In this document: one piece after another, positions 52,495 through 62,348 of the stretch
How the letters are laid out: each line of letters opens with the position of its first letter
How positions within the stretch are numbered: position 1 is the stretch's first letter
DNA from: Croceicoccus marinus
GTDB lineage: Bacteria; Pseudomonadota; Alphaproteobacteria; Sphingomonadales; Sphingomonadaceae
Reading direction: 5' to 3'
NCBI RefSeq assembly: GCF_001661675.2
Contig: NZ_CP019602.1
Span: 1,203,501-1,267,500, forward strand
DNA: 64,000 nt
Notes under the pieces: generated by a model
Databases searched by the model: none
What the model was told of the DNA's origin: nothing
The model's input: only the letters and a program-made list of their open reading frames with translations
Program-made: the position numbers and the translations under genes

Positions 52495-53211
52495 TTGCGG
52501 GGTCTCGCCTTAACCCTCCTTTTCCGGTGCTCGCGATCGGTGCTTGAGGGGCATGTACAATCGGTCCTGAATTCGCAGGGACGCATGCTCAATGCGGCTC
52601 AGGGCGGCGGCTGGTTTGCGCGGCTGCCGGGATCGCGGGCCGATGGGGATCTGCATGTCGCCATCGGCAACAACCGGTTCGCGCCGGAACTGGGCGGCCT
52701 GGCCGAACACCGCTTCGATATCGACGCGGAGGTCGCGGGCGAATGCCTGTCGCTGACGATCTCCGCCGGTCCCGATGCCAAGGCCTGGGGCGATCCGGTT
52801 GAACTGCTGCGGGCGCAATGCCTGCTGGCGATGGACCTGCTGAACGCCGACATGCTCGCGGTCCTGTGGGCCGGCGCCGACAGCGTGATGGGCGCGGATT
52901 ATTTCCGCCGCATGGTGGGCATCTGGCTGAATGGCGGGGCGTTTCCCGCCCTCGGTCTTGCCGCCCTGGTCAAAGACGAAAGCGGCGTCGTGCGCTCGGT
53001 GGGGCTGGACGTCCTGGTGGGACAGGACGTCGCGGTGCTTCCGGACGAGGGGTTGAGTCCCACCGACCAGGCCCGGCTTGCCATGCGAGTCATGGACTTC
53101 CTGGTACGCGAAGGGCCGGTCCAGCAGGATCAATCGGTCGAGGTCGACGGCTTTGGCGCAATCAACGTGCAGATTGACCCCAGGGAAGGGTTTATTAACC
53201 TTTATCGCTAA
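52495..53211 (+). CDS. Hypothetical protein, possibly DUF4261-like
   Basis: Up to 238 residues from a weak TTG; internal starts at GTG 52540 or ATG 52585 are possible. Features such as NADMLAVLWAGADSVMGADY and VGLDVLVGQDVAVLPDEGL recall DUF4261 proteins, but I am not sure. No signal peptide or membrane span is clear. An IS630 element begins two bases past its stop codon, so its natural terminator may be displaced. Confidence 0.6.
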   Translation: MRGLALTLLFRCSRSVLEGHVQSVLNSQGRMLNAAQGGGWFARLPGSRADGDLHVAIGNNRFAPELGGLAEHRFDIDAEVAGECLSLTISAGPDAKAWGDPVELLRAQCLLAMDLLNADMLAVLWAGADSVMGADYFRRMVGIWLNGGAFPALGLAALVKDESGVVRSVGLDVLVGQDVAVLPDEGLSPTDQARLAMRVMDFLVREGPVQQDQSVEVDGFGAINVQIDPREGFINLYR

Positions 53212-53227
53212 TACCAAGGTGCATTGA

Positions 53228-54288
53228 TCAGTACCCATGCGCCCATTGGCGCATTCCGATGGACATGATGCGCCACGGCTGATCGACGAGCTTGTTCCAG
53301 GCGAAGCAGCAGTGGTCGACGATATCGTCGTAGGATTTGAAGATGCGGTTCGACAGCCAGTTGTCGCGCATGAACTGCCAGACGTTCTCGACCGGGTTGA
53401 GCTCCGGACATCGTGGCGGCAGCGGCATCAGGGTAATGTTGGCAGGCACGACCAGCTCGGCCGATCCGTGCCATCCGGCCTGATCGAGCAGAAGGACCGC
53501 ATGCGCACCTGGCGCGACATGGAAGGCGATCTCCTCGAGATGCATGCTCATCGCCTCGCTGTTGCAACGAGGCATGACGATGCCGGCGGCCTTGCCTTCG
53601 GCGGGGCAGATCGCACCGAACAGCCAGGCCGAGGAGCGACGCTGGTCCTTTGGCGCTGATGGCCGCGTTCCGCGCTTCGCCCAGCGCCGGGTGAGCTTGG
53701 TCTGCTGGCCGACGCGAGCCTCGTCTTGCCACCACAGCTCTATCGGCGTTCCTCTCGGAAGCCGCCCCCTGATTTGCGCCAGACGGGCGACGAAACTTTT
53801 TTAAAATCGGCAATGTCGTCGCTCTTCTGGCCGCGATGGCGTGGCCGGGCCGAGAGCTTGCGATAACCCATCGCGCGCAGTTCGCGCCCGAGGGTGTGGC
53901 GCGTGACCGAAAGCTCGAACTCGTCCCAGATCCACTGCGCCAGATCGTACAATCGCCAGCGCACCACGCCATGCGCTGCGGGGATCGGGCCCGCCTCGAC
54001 GATCTCGGCAAGCCGGGCGCGCTGATCGTCATTCAAGATCGAAGCCCGCCCCGGAGCCTTGCGCGTTACCAGACCGTCGGGGCCACCCTCGTTGAAGCGC
54101 AGAACCCAGTCGCGCACGATCTGCAGCGTCACGCCGGCAATCTTCGCCGCTTCGCTGCGGTTCCCGCCGTCCAGAATCAGCGCAATGGCCAATAGGCGTC
54201 GGACTTGATCCGCATCGACACTTCGTCGCGCAAACTGGCGCAAATCCGCCGATGTGTAGTCAGATCGAACCTCAATCGCTGCCGCCAT
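53228..54288 (-). CDS. IS630 transposase (two frames, likely -1 frameshift)
   Basis: Frame A (54288 to a stop at 53740) holds the helix-turn-helix N-terminus: RSEAAKIAGVTLQIVRDWVL and the Arg-rich linker KLSARPRHR. Frame B continues with ELWWQDEARVGQQTKL, SAWLFGAICPAEGKA, LLLDQAGWHGS and PPRCPELNPVENVWQFMRDN, the DDE core. A -1 slip at AAAAAAG (53796-53802) joins them into about 353 residues, a normal length. Without the slip, only the DNA-binding part is made. Confidence 0.85.
53796..53802 (-). other. A6G slippery heptamer in the IS630 transposase
   Basis: Reading leftward, GAT TTT AAA AAA GTT becomes D-F-K-K-S-F-V-A after a -1 slip. A-AAA-AAG is a classic -1 frameshift site in insertion sequences. 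Confidence 0.75.
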
Positions 54289-54460
54289 CGCAAGCCTCCA
54301 TGTGCTTGCCATGGTGAATCCGAAAATCACCAGCTTGGGAATCCCCGGCGTGAGTCGGCCTCAGCGCGCCTTGGTATAAGACTGGCATTAGGAGTTGGTC
54401 GCGTACTGCTGCCAAACAGGCATGCAGGTTTTTACAGCGAGTACCTCTACCACTGCCCCG

Positions 54461-54994
54461 ATGCCGTTCAGGTCGGTCAACAAGCGGGGCGCGCCCGGGT
54501 ATTCCCCGGGCTGGCAGCGACACCATCTGCTGCCCCGGCAACTCCTCTCTTGCCAAGGTCTGGATCGATTCTTTTCGGCACTTGTTCCGAAAGGATTGGG
54601 GTTTGAAAATTTCGGGGCCAACGGGGTCCTTCTGCCAGCTACGGAAAGGCTGGCGCTCAGGCATGGCTTGCCGCTGCACCGCGGTCCTCATCGCATTTAC
54701 AATGAACTGGTGCTGGAAAGGGTCGCTGCGATCGAGATGTCTTGGTCACAGTCTTGGAAGAAGGGGCGAACGCAGGGTGGTCCAGACAAGGACCGGTCGG
54801 CCAGGCAGCGTGCCGATGCCGAAGCGCTTGAGCGGATGGCCCTGCTTCAGCGCGCTCTGAAGCGCCGGCTGCTGACTTCGTCCGGTAGCCCGCTGATCCT
54901 GAACCGCAAGGATCCCATCGGCAGCGACGTCGATTTCTCGCACCTCGACGCGATGGCCGAACAATTGTGGCGGGATACGCGCCCGTTCTGCTGA
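54461..54994 (+). CDS. AHH-domain (HNH/Endo VII superfamily) nuclease-like protein
   Basis: 177 residues. The AHH-type signature is WQRHHLLPRQLL, followed by FENFGANGVLLPATERLALR and LPLHRGPHRIYNELVLERV. The C-terminal helices contain VDFSHLDAMAEQLWRDT. The start is uncertain: an in-frame ATG at 54422 and a TTG at 54395 also exist, and the IS630 insertion 20 bases further up may have removed the native 5' end. AHH domains occur in toxins, but single-domain copies are common in sphingomonad chromosomes. Confidence 0.75.
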   Translation: MPFRSVNKRGAPGYSPGWQRHHLLPRQLLSCQGLDRFFSALVPKGLGFENFGANGVLLPATERLALRHGLPLHRGPHRIYNELVLERVAAIEMSWSQSWKKGRTQGGPDKDRSARQRADAEALERMALLQRALKRRLLTSSGSPLILNRKDPIGSDVDFSHLDAMAEQLWRDTRPFC

Positions 54995-55036
54995 AAACGG
55001 GCGCGCAGGACCGGCATCAAGATTGCCGGGCCGGTT

Positions 55037-56719
55037 TCACGGTTGCAGGTCCAGCGCGCCATTGGCCGCGCTCAGTATGGCGCGAACGCTGGCGGTCGCC
55101 ACGTCCTCGTCGATGCCCACTCCCCACACCGTGTCTCCATTCGGCGTGACGCATTCGACATAGGCGGCGGCCCGCGCATCCGATCCCTTGTTCAGCGCGT
55201 GCTCGGAATAATCGTTCACTTCCAGCGCCAGGTCGAAACTGTCGCGCAGCGTCGCGATGACCGAACTGATCAGGCCGTTGCCGCGCCCCGATACCGACCG
55301 CTCCTCGCCCTTGACCGAAACCTTGCCGCTAAAGATGCGCGTGCCATCGGCGGCGCGCGCTTCCTCATATTCGACCAGCTGGAAGTGCTGGGGGCGCGAC
55401 AGGTGATATTCGTGGCGGAACGCCTGCCAAATATCCGCGGCATTCAGCTCGCGGCCGGTCTCGTCGGCCATGCGCTGCACCGCTTTCGAGAAATGCGGCT
55501 GCATGCGCTTGGGCAGCTTCAGGCCCTTGTCCTGTTCGAGCACCCAGGCGAAACCGCCCTTGCCGGACTGGGAATTGACGCGGATCACCGCCTCGTAATT
55601 GCGGCCCAGGTCCGCGGGATCGATCGGCAGATAGGGCACGCGCCACAGCTCGTCGTTCTGCTGCTCGTGCGCCTCGAACCCCTTCTTGATGGCGTCCTGG
55701 TGGCTGCCTGAAAAGGCTGTGAACACAAGCTCACCGCCATAGGGATGGCGCTGGTGGACGGGGATCTGGTTGCAATATTCCACCGTCTCGATCACCGCGT
55801 CGATGTCCGAGAAATCGAGGCCCGGATCGACCCCCTGCGTGTACATGTTGAGCGCCATGGTGACGAGGCAGCAATTGCCCGTCCGTTCGCCATTGCCGAA
55901 CAGGCATCCCTCGATCCGGTCCGCGCCCGCCATCAGGCCCAGTTCCGCCGCCGCGACCCCGGTGCCCCGGTCGTTATGCGTGTGCAGAGAGATCACCGCG
56001 CTGTCGCGGTTCGGCAGGTTGCGGCAGAAATACTCGATCTGGTCGGCGTAGATATTGGCCGTCGCCGCCTCGACCGTGGCGGGCAGGTTCAGGATGATCG
56101 GGCGTTCGGGCGTGGGCTGCAGGACCTGCATCACTGCCTCGCAGCACTCGATCGAGAAATCGAGTTCGGCGGTCGAGAACGTCTCGGGCGAGTATTCGAA
56201 ATGCCAGTCGGTTCCGGGGCGCTTGCCGGCCTCGTCGCGGATGACCTTGGCGCCCGCGACCGCGATTTCGCGCACCTCGGCCTTGGTCATGCGGAACACG
56301 ATGTCGCGCCACGCCGGGCTGACCGCGTTATAGACATGGACGATGGCCTGCTTCGCGCCTTCCAGGCTCTCGAAGCTGCGGCGGATCAGGTCTTCGCGGC
56401 TCTGCGTCAGGACCTGCACCATCACGTCGTCCGGAATCCGGCCCGCACGCACCAGGTTCTGGATGAAATCGAACTCGGTCGCGCCGGCGGCGGGGAAGCC
56501 GACCTCGATCTCCTTAAGCCCGACCTTGACCAGCGTGTCGAAGAAGCGGTTCTTCTTCACCGCATCCATCGGGTCGATCAGCGACTGGTTGCCATCGCGC
56601 ATATCGGTGGAAAGCCAGCGCGGCGCCTTGTCGATCACGCGCGAGGGCCACTGGCGGTTGTCCAGCGGCACGGTCGGAAACGGTCGGTATTTGACCGAGG
56701 GGTTCTGCAACATCGTCAT
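55037..56719 (-). CDS. leuA: 2-isopropylmalate synthase (large, LeuA type 2)
   Basis: 560 residues. First step of leucine synthesis: acetyl-CoA plus 2-oxoisovalerate. The TIM-barrel motif is STDMRDGNQSLIDPM, then VGFPAAGATEFDF and the metal-binding SLHTHNDRGTGVAAAE. The C-terminal regulatory region includes GRGNGLISSVIATLRDSFDL. The N-terminal VKYRPFPTVPL marks the type 2 group also found in actinobacteria. A Leu-rich leader peptide precedes it. Confidence 0.95.
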   Translation of the reverse strand: MTMLQNPSVKYRPFPTVPLDNRQWPSRVIDKAPRWLSTDMRDGNQSLIDPMDAVKKNRFFDTLVKVGLKEIEVGFPAAGATEFDFIQNLVRAGRIPDDVMVQVLTQSREDLIRRSFESLEGAKQAIVHVYNAVSPAWRDIVFRMTKAEVREIAVAGAKVIRDEAGKRPGTDWHFEYSPETFSTAELDFSIECCEAVMQVLQPTPERPIILNLPATVEAATANIYADQIEYFCRNLPNRDSAVISLHTHNDRGTGVAAAELGLMAGADRIEGCLFGNGERTGNCCLVTMALNMYTQGVDPGLDFSDIDAVIETVEYCNQIPVHQRHPYGGELVFTAFSGSHQDAIKKGFEAHEQQNDELWRVPYLPIDPADLGRNYEAVIRVNSQSGKGGFAWVLEQDKGLKLPKRMQPHFSKAVQRMADETGRELNAADIWQAFRHEYHLSRPQHFQLVEYEEARAADGTRIFSGKVSVKGEERSVSGRGNGLISSVIATLRDSFDLALEVNDYSEHALNKGSDARAAAYVECVTPNGDTVWGVGIDEDVATASVRAILSAANGALDLQP

Positions 56720-56800
56720 GGGATTGTTCGCTTTACGTCTTGGCTGCCTGCGATTGCGATACCGATCCGCCTGCCGCGGCCAACAGTATCTCGATCATGT

Positions 56801-56853
56801 CCCCCGGGCGCGAACCGCGCCGTGGACACGACGCATCGCCTCACGCCCGGGGG
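56801..56853 (-). promoter_or_regulatory. Alternative hairpins of the leuA leader
   Basis: The arms at 56844-56853 (CCCCCGGGCG on the minus strand) and 56801-56810 (CGCCCGGGGG) form a perfect 10-bp stem. A competing hairpin GGCGCGGTTCGCGCC is at 56807-56821. The first arm overlaps the end of the leader peptide frame. There is no T run. Confidence 0.5.
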
Positions 56854-56891
56854 CGGATAAGTCGCAGCAATAGTCCAAGATTTGCGTTCAT
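56841..56891 (-). CDS. Putative leuA leader peptide
   Basis: A 16-residue frame, MNANLGLLLRLIRPRA, 121 bases upstream of leuA and in the same direction. Five of eight residues 5-12 are leucine or isoleucine, using five Leu codons (CTT, CTA, TTG, CTG, CTT). With the overlapping alternative hairpins this is the layout of a leucine attenuator. No ribosome site stands out, so translation is inferred. Confidence 0.55.
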   Translation of the reverse strand: MNANLGLLLRLIRPRA

Positions 56892-56941
56892 GGCGCTGCC
56901 TATGCTGCAGCGGAAGCGGCTTGTAAAGCCAAACCCTGCCG

Positions 56942-56975
56942 CAAAAGGGGCGCCAGACGACCCGAAAGGCGCCCC
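56942..56975 (-). terminator. Terminator of the yceI-like gene
   Basis: On the minus strand GGGGCGCC…GGCGCCCC is followed by TTTTGC, 23 bases past the gene end. Confidence 0.75.
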
Positions 56976-56997
56976 TGCACGGCCAGGACTTGTAACT

Positions 56998-57651
56998 TTA
57001 CTGCTTCTCGAATGCCGCGGTGATGTCCAGTTCGACCTGATCGGACACCATCGGGACGAACGTGTCGATCCCGAAGTTCGACCGCTGGATCGTCGTGGTC
57101 CCCTCGAAGCCGACGGTCAGCTTGCTGTTCATGGGATTGGCACCAGCGCCGGTGAAGCGGGCGGCAACGACGACCGGCCGGGTTACGCCGTTCAGCGTCA
57201 GATTGCCGGCGATATTGGCAGTCGTCTCACCGGTCAGCGCGACCGAGGTGGACTGGAAGCGGGCGGGGGCGGGGCTGGGGCCGAAGAAATCGGGTTCGCC
57301 GCCGTCTCCACCGGCGCGCAGCAGATGGTCCTTCAGTCCCTCGGCCGCGACGGTCACGTCGGCCACGGGGATGGTGACGTCCACGCTTGCCGCCGACAGG
57401 TTCGACGGATCGATCTGCAGCGTGCCCTCGACACCGCCGAAGATGCCGAAATAATCGTTGAAACCGAAATGGTTGACACGGAAACCTACCAGCGTATGCA
57501 AGGAATCGGCGGTATAGGTGCCGGCGGTGATGCGCGACACATCCATCTGGCCGGGAAGGGTCGACGCGTCGTCCTGCGCGATGACAGGCGCGGCAAGCGC
57601 GGCGCTGGCGAGTGCCGCTGCGGCGAGCTTGGTCTTAAGGTTGAATTTCAT
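56998..57651 (-). CDS. YceI family periplasmic protein
   Basis: 217 residues. A signal peptide ends near APVIAQDD, followed by the YceI lipocalin-like barrel: SLHTLVGFRVNHFGFNDYFG, TSVALTGETTANIAGNLTLN and the C-terminal VSDQVELDITAAFEK. It probably binds an isoprenoid or other lipid. It stands alone between two terminators. Confidence 0.9.
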   Translation of the reverse strand: MKFNLKTKLAAAALASAALAAPVIAQDDASTLPGQMDVSRITAGTYTADSLHTLVGFRVNHFGFNDYFGIFGGVEGTLQIDPSNLSAASVDVTIPVADVTVAAEGLKDHLLRAGGDGGEPDFFGPSPAPARFQSTSVALTGETTANIAGNLTLNGVTRPVVVAARFTGAGANPMNSKLTVGFEGTTTIQRSNFGIDTFVPMVSDQVELDITAAFEKQ

Positions 57652-57765
57652 GATGCTGTTTCCTCCATGGATGAACCGTCCTGGGGTGAACTTGGTCCTG
57701 CTTGCGGATCAGATAAAGAAGGCACAGCCATGTTACCCAAGCAAGCGGCTTGAAAGCAGACGATA

Positions 57766-57802
57766 AAAATCCCCGCCGACCGGCAATTGGTCGGCGGGAT
57801 TT
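57766..57802 (-). terminator. Terminator of ilvC
   Basis: On the minus strand CCCGCCGACC…GGTCGGCGGGGATTTTTAT forms a strong stem with a T run. Confidence 0.85.
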
Positions 57803-57836
57803 CGTATGTTTCAGACGCCCTAAGGTGCGAAAAGGA

Positions 57837-58895
<1,059 letters not shown>

Positions 58896-58964
58896 TTAGA
58901 CGGGCTGCACCGCCGCTTCAATGCGCGAGGTGGCAGCCTTCGGTTTGATAATTGCGTAAGGCGC

Positions 58965-59480
58965 TCAGACGCCGTTCGGCCCGCGCATCATGCCCACGAT
59001 CCCGGTCCGGCCCACTTCGACCAGACCCAGTTCGCGCATGAGGGCCACGAAGCTGTCGATCTTCTCCGGCGCGCCGGTGATCTCGAAGATGAAGCTCTGC
59101 GTGGTCGAATCCACCACCTTGGCGCGGTAGACGTCGGCAAGGCGCAGCGCCTCGACCCGGTTGTCGCCCTTGCCGGCGACCTTCACCAACGCCAGCTCCC
59201 GCTCCACATGTGGGCCCTGTTCGGTCAGGTCGACGACCTTGTGGACCGGCACCAGCCGTTCAAGCTGCGCATGGATCTGGTCGATCACCCGCGGCGGCCC
59301 GTGGGTGACGATGGTGATGCGCGACACGCGGTGGTTCTCGGTAATATCGGCCACGGTCAGCGAGTCGATATTGTAACCGCGCGCGGTGAACAGCCCCGCT
59401 ATCTTCGCGAGGATGCCCGGATCGTTGTCGACGGTGACGGCCAGGACGTGCCGTTCCTGTTCCCTGTGCTGGATATGCAT
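58965..59480 (-). CDS. ilvH: Acetolactate synthase small (regulatory) subunit
   Basis: 171 residues. An ACT domain at the start (VTVDNDPGILAKIAGLFTARGYNIDSL) is followed by the conserved second domain (VVDSTTQSFIFEITGAPEKI). It gives feedback control by valine. It overlaps the large-subunit stop by one base. Confidence 0.96.
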   Translation of the reverse strand: MHIQHREQERHVLAVTVDNDPGILAKIAGLFTARGYNIDSLTVADITENHRVSRITIVTHGPPRVIDQIHAQLERLVPVHKVVDLTEQGPHVERELALVKVAGKGDNRVEALRLADVYRAKVVDSTTQSFIFEITGAPEKIDSFVALMRELGLVEVGRTGIVGMMRGPNGV

Positions 59481-61240
59481 CAGACGGATGCCTTCGCTTC
59501 TGCGCTGACGGTGATGGCGGCGGGCGCCTCGTCACCATAGAGCATCATGTCGGTATGCGACGCGCCCGAACGGAACATCGGCAGGCAATTGGCCAGCTTG
59601 GCCACGCGGCAGTCGACCATCACCGGCCCGTCATGGTCGATCATCGCCTGGATCCCGGCGTCGAGGTCGGCGGGGTCCTCGATCACGATGCCCTTCCACC
59701 CATAGGCCTCGGCCAGCTTCACGAAATCGGGAAGCGCGTCGGAATAGCTGTTCGAATAACGCGATTCATAGGTCAGTTCCTGCCACTGGCGAACCATGCC
59801 CATGAATTCGTTGTTCAGGATGAACACCTTGACCGGCAGGCGGTACTGGCTCGCCGTGCCCAGTTCCTGAATGTTCATCTGGATCGACGCCTCGCCCGCG
59901 ATGTCGATCACCAGCGCATCGGGATTGCCGATCTGGGCGCCGATGGCGGCGGGCAGGCCATAGCCCATCGTGCCCAGTCCGCCGCTGGTCAGCCATTTGT
60001 TGGGCGAGAAGAAGCCGAAATGCTGCGCGGCCCACATCTGGTGCTGGCCGACCTCGGTGCTGATGATCGGATCATGCTCGCGGGTGAGGGCGAACAGCCG
60101 TTCGATCGCGAGCTGCGGCATGATCTCCTCTTCCGACCTGGGGTAGGCGAGCGACTGCCGCGCCTTCCAGCCGGTGATCCGCGCCTTCCATTCGGTCAGG
60201 TCGTTCGCCTCGTGACCGGCCGCCTTCCAGCGCGCGATCATCTGGCGCATGACTTCGCCGACATCGCCGATGATCGGCAGATCGACGGTAACGGTCTTGT
60301 TGATCGAGGACCGGTCGATATCGACATGGATCTTGCGCGCATCGGGCGAGAAATCCTCGAGCCGACCCGTGACGCGGTCGTCGAAGCGTGCGCCCAAGCA
60401 CAGGATCAGATCCGCGCGGTTCATCGCGTGATTGGCTTCCCACGTCCCATGCATGCCCAGCATGCCCAGCCAGTCGCCATGATCGGCGGGGAAGGCGCCC
60501 AGACCCATCAGGGTCGAGGTGACGGGCGCGCCGCACAGGGCCTGAAGCTCGCGCAGCAGGGCGCTTGCTTCGGGTCCGGAATTGATGATCCCGCCGCCGG
60601 TATACAGCACCGGCGCATCGGCGGCCGCCAGCATGTCGATCGCCTGCGCGATCGCTTCCTCGTCGCCCGAGAACGGCGGGTTGTAGCGGTCGGGCATCTG
60701 GTGCGCCTTGCCGTCCGCGGAGGCGACCTGGACATCCTTGGGTATGTCGATCACGACCGGGCCGGGGCGGCCGGTGGTGGCGATCTTGAAAGCCTCCTGG
60801 ATGGTGGCCTCCAGGTCGGCGGGGTCCTTCACCAGATAGTTGTGCTTGGTGCAGTGGCGGGTGATGCCGACGGTATCCGCTTCCTGGAACGCATCGGTGC
60901 CGATCATCGCGGTGGCGACCTGCCCGGTCAGCACGACCATCGGGATCGAATCCATGAACGCATCGGCGATGCCGGTAACCGCATTGGTTGCCCCCGGCCC
61001 GCTGGTGACGAGCACGACGCCGGGCTTGCCGGTCGAACGGGCATAGCCTTCGGCCGCATGGGCCGCACCAGCCTCGTGCCGCACAAGGACGTGCCGGACG
61101 CGCTGGTCGTTGAAGAGGGCGTCATAGATGGGAAGCACCGCGCCGCCGGGATAGCCGAAGACGACTTCGACCCCCTGCTCGACCAGGCTGTCCATCAATA
61201 TCTCTGCGCCGCTGCGCTCGCTCACATCTAGCTCCATCAT
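59480..61240 (-). CDS. ilvB: Acetolactate synthase large subunit
   Basis: A 586-residue thiamine-diphosphate enzyme. Motifs are VFGYPGGAVLPIYDAL, VLVRHEAGAAHAAEGYARST, TSGPGATNAVTGIADA and the ThDP motif GEASIQMNIQELGTA, which has GEAS in place of the usual GD(G/A)S. It makes acetolactate or acetohydroxybutyrate. Forms an operon with ilvH and probably ilvC. Confidence 0.96.
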   Translation of the reverse strand: MMELDVSERSGAEILMDSLVEQGVEVVFGYPGGAVLPIYDALFNDQRVRHVLVRHEAGAAHAAEGYARSTGKPGVVLVTSGPGATNAVTGIADAFMDSIPMVVLTGQVATAMIGTDAFQEADTVGITRHCTKHNYLVKDPADLEATIQEAFKIATTGRPGPVVIDIPKDVQVASADGKAHQMPDRYNPPFSGDEEAIAQAIDMLAAADAPVLYTGGGIINSGPEASALLRELQALCGAPVTSTLMGLGAFPADHGDWLGMLGMHGTWEANHAMNRADLILCLGARFDDRVTGRLEDFSPDARKIHVDIDRSSINKTVTVDLPIIGDVGEVMRQMIARWKAAGHEANDLTEWKARITGWKARQSLAYPRSEEEIMPQLAIERLFALTREHDPIISTEVGQHQMWAAQHFGFFSPNKWLTSGGLGTMGYGLPAAIGAQIGNPDALVIDIAGEASIQMNIQELGTASQYRLPVKVFILNNEFMGMVRQWQELTYESRYSNSYSDALPDFVKLAEAYGWKGIVIEDPADLDAGIQAMIDHDGPVMVDCRVAKLANCLPMFRSGASHTDMMLYGDEAPAAITVSAEAKASV

Positions 61241-61370
61241 TTCGATTGTCCGCCCGTAGATCTTCAGGAGGCGGAAATACTGGGTTCCCGGACAAATACG
61301 GGCCCGAGCGTTGCAGCGCCGGGCCCTAAGCCTTCATCCCATTGGCGGGCGAAGTAGGAGACATATTCAA
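61241..61370 (-). promoter_or_regulatory. Leader region of ilvB
   Basis: 130 bases between miaA and ilvB. It holds a GC hairpin GGGCCCG…CGGGCCC (61300-61326) and a 36-codon frame (61264-61374) whose ATG overlaps the miaA stop. TTGACA on the minus strand overlaps the miaA end. A promoter or an attenuator is possible; neither is certain. Confidence 0.35.
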
Positions 61371-62348
61371 TCATGTCAACCGTAAAGAACGCAATAATAT
61401 TGCGATTTGATCGTTAAAATCCAAATTATCACTCTCAGCACGCTTCCATTCCTGCGGCGGCTGGTGGCGGAACCACGTGTATTGCCGCTTGGCATACCGC
61501 CGCGTCGCCAGCGCACCCCGCGCGGCGGCTTCGTCGCGGGTGATGTCGCCCTGCAGCCAGGCCGCAATCTCGGTAACGCCGATCGCACGCATGACGGGGA
61601 GAGCGGGATCGAGACCGCGCGACAGCAGCCGCTGCACTTCGTCGGCCGCGCCGCCGTCCAGCATCATGCCGAAACGCCGGTCGCATCGTTCGTACAGCCA
61701 GTCCCGGTCGGACAGCAGGATCATGGCGGCAAGATCGATGCGATCCCGGATCCCGCCCTGCAGTTGCTCCTGCCAGTGGCTCAGCGGCCTGCCGGTCGAT
61801 CGCACGACTTCCAGCGCGCGGGCCACGCGCGTCGTATCGGCGGGCGCCAATCGGGCGGCGGCATCCGCATCCTCCGCCGTCAGCGCGGCATGGGCATCGG
61901 CGACGGGCAGCGCGCGCACCGCCTCGCGGATCGCGGCGTCGATTGCGGGCACGGGCGCGATGCCGTCGATCAGCGTGCGCAGATACAGCCCCGTTCCCCC
62001 TACCAGGATCGGCAGCCGCCCCTCGGCGTGCGCGGTGTCGATCTCGCGTCGCGCGGCGGCGGCCCAATCGGCGGCCGAACAGGCCTGCGCTCCGTCCCAC
62101 GACCCGAACAGGCGGTGCGGCACCCCGCGCATCTCGTCTATGGTCGGGCGTGCCGACAGCACCGCCAGATCGGCATAGACCTGCGCGCTATCGGCGTTGA
62201 TCACGGTGGCCGGCAGCCCCTGTTCCCGCGCCGCCAGCGCAAGCCTCACCGCCAGATCGCTCTTGCCGCTGGCGGTCGGCCCTGCGATGAGCGCGACCCT
62301 TGGCCTTTCCGGCCCCTGTTCATTTCTGGAGACTTGTTCCGTGCTCAT
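61371..62348 (-). CDS. miaA: tRNA dimethylallyltransferase
   Basis: 325 residues. It prenylates A37 in tRNAs reading U-starting codons. Walker A is [18 protein letters not shown]; then [25 protein letters not shown] and [14 protein letters not shown]. The ATG at 62348 overlaps the divergent serB start region by eight bases; the longer open frame upstream is antisense to serB. Confidence 0.94.
   Translation of the reverse strand: MSTEQVSRNEQGPERPRVALIAGPTASGKSDLAVRLALAAREQGLPATVINADSAQVYADLAVLSARPTIDEMRGVPHRLFGSWDGAQACSAADWAAAARREIDTAHAEGRLPILVGGTGLYLRTLIDGIAPVPAIDAAIREAVRALPVADAHAALTAEDADAAARLAPADTTRVARALEVVRSTGRPLSHWQEQLQGGIRDRIDLAAMILLSDRDWLYERCDRRFGMMLDGGAADEVQRLLSRGLDPALPVMRAIGVTEIAAWLQGDITRDEAAARGALATRRYAKRQYTWFRHQPPQEWKRAESDNLDFNDQIAILLRSLRLT

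Larger units (their letters stand above)
53214..54374 (-). mobile_element. IS630-family insertion sequence (1161 bp)
   Basis: The ends share CCAAGG (left CCAAGGTGCATTG, right reverse strand CCAAGGCGCGCTG) and both sides are flanked by TA, the IS630 target. It carries one transposase gene in two overlapping frames. Confidence 0.88.
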
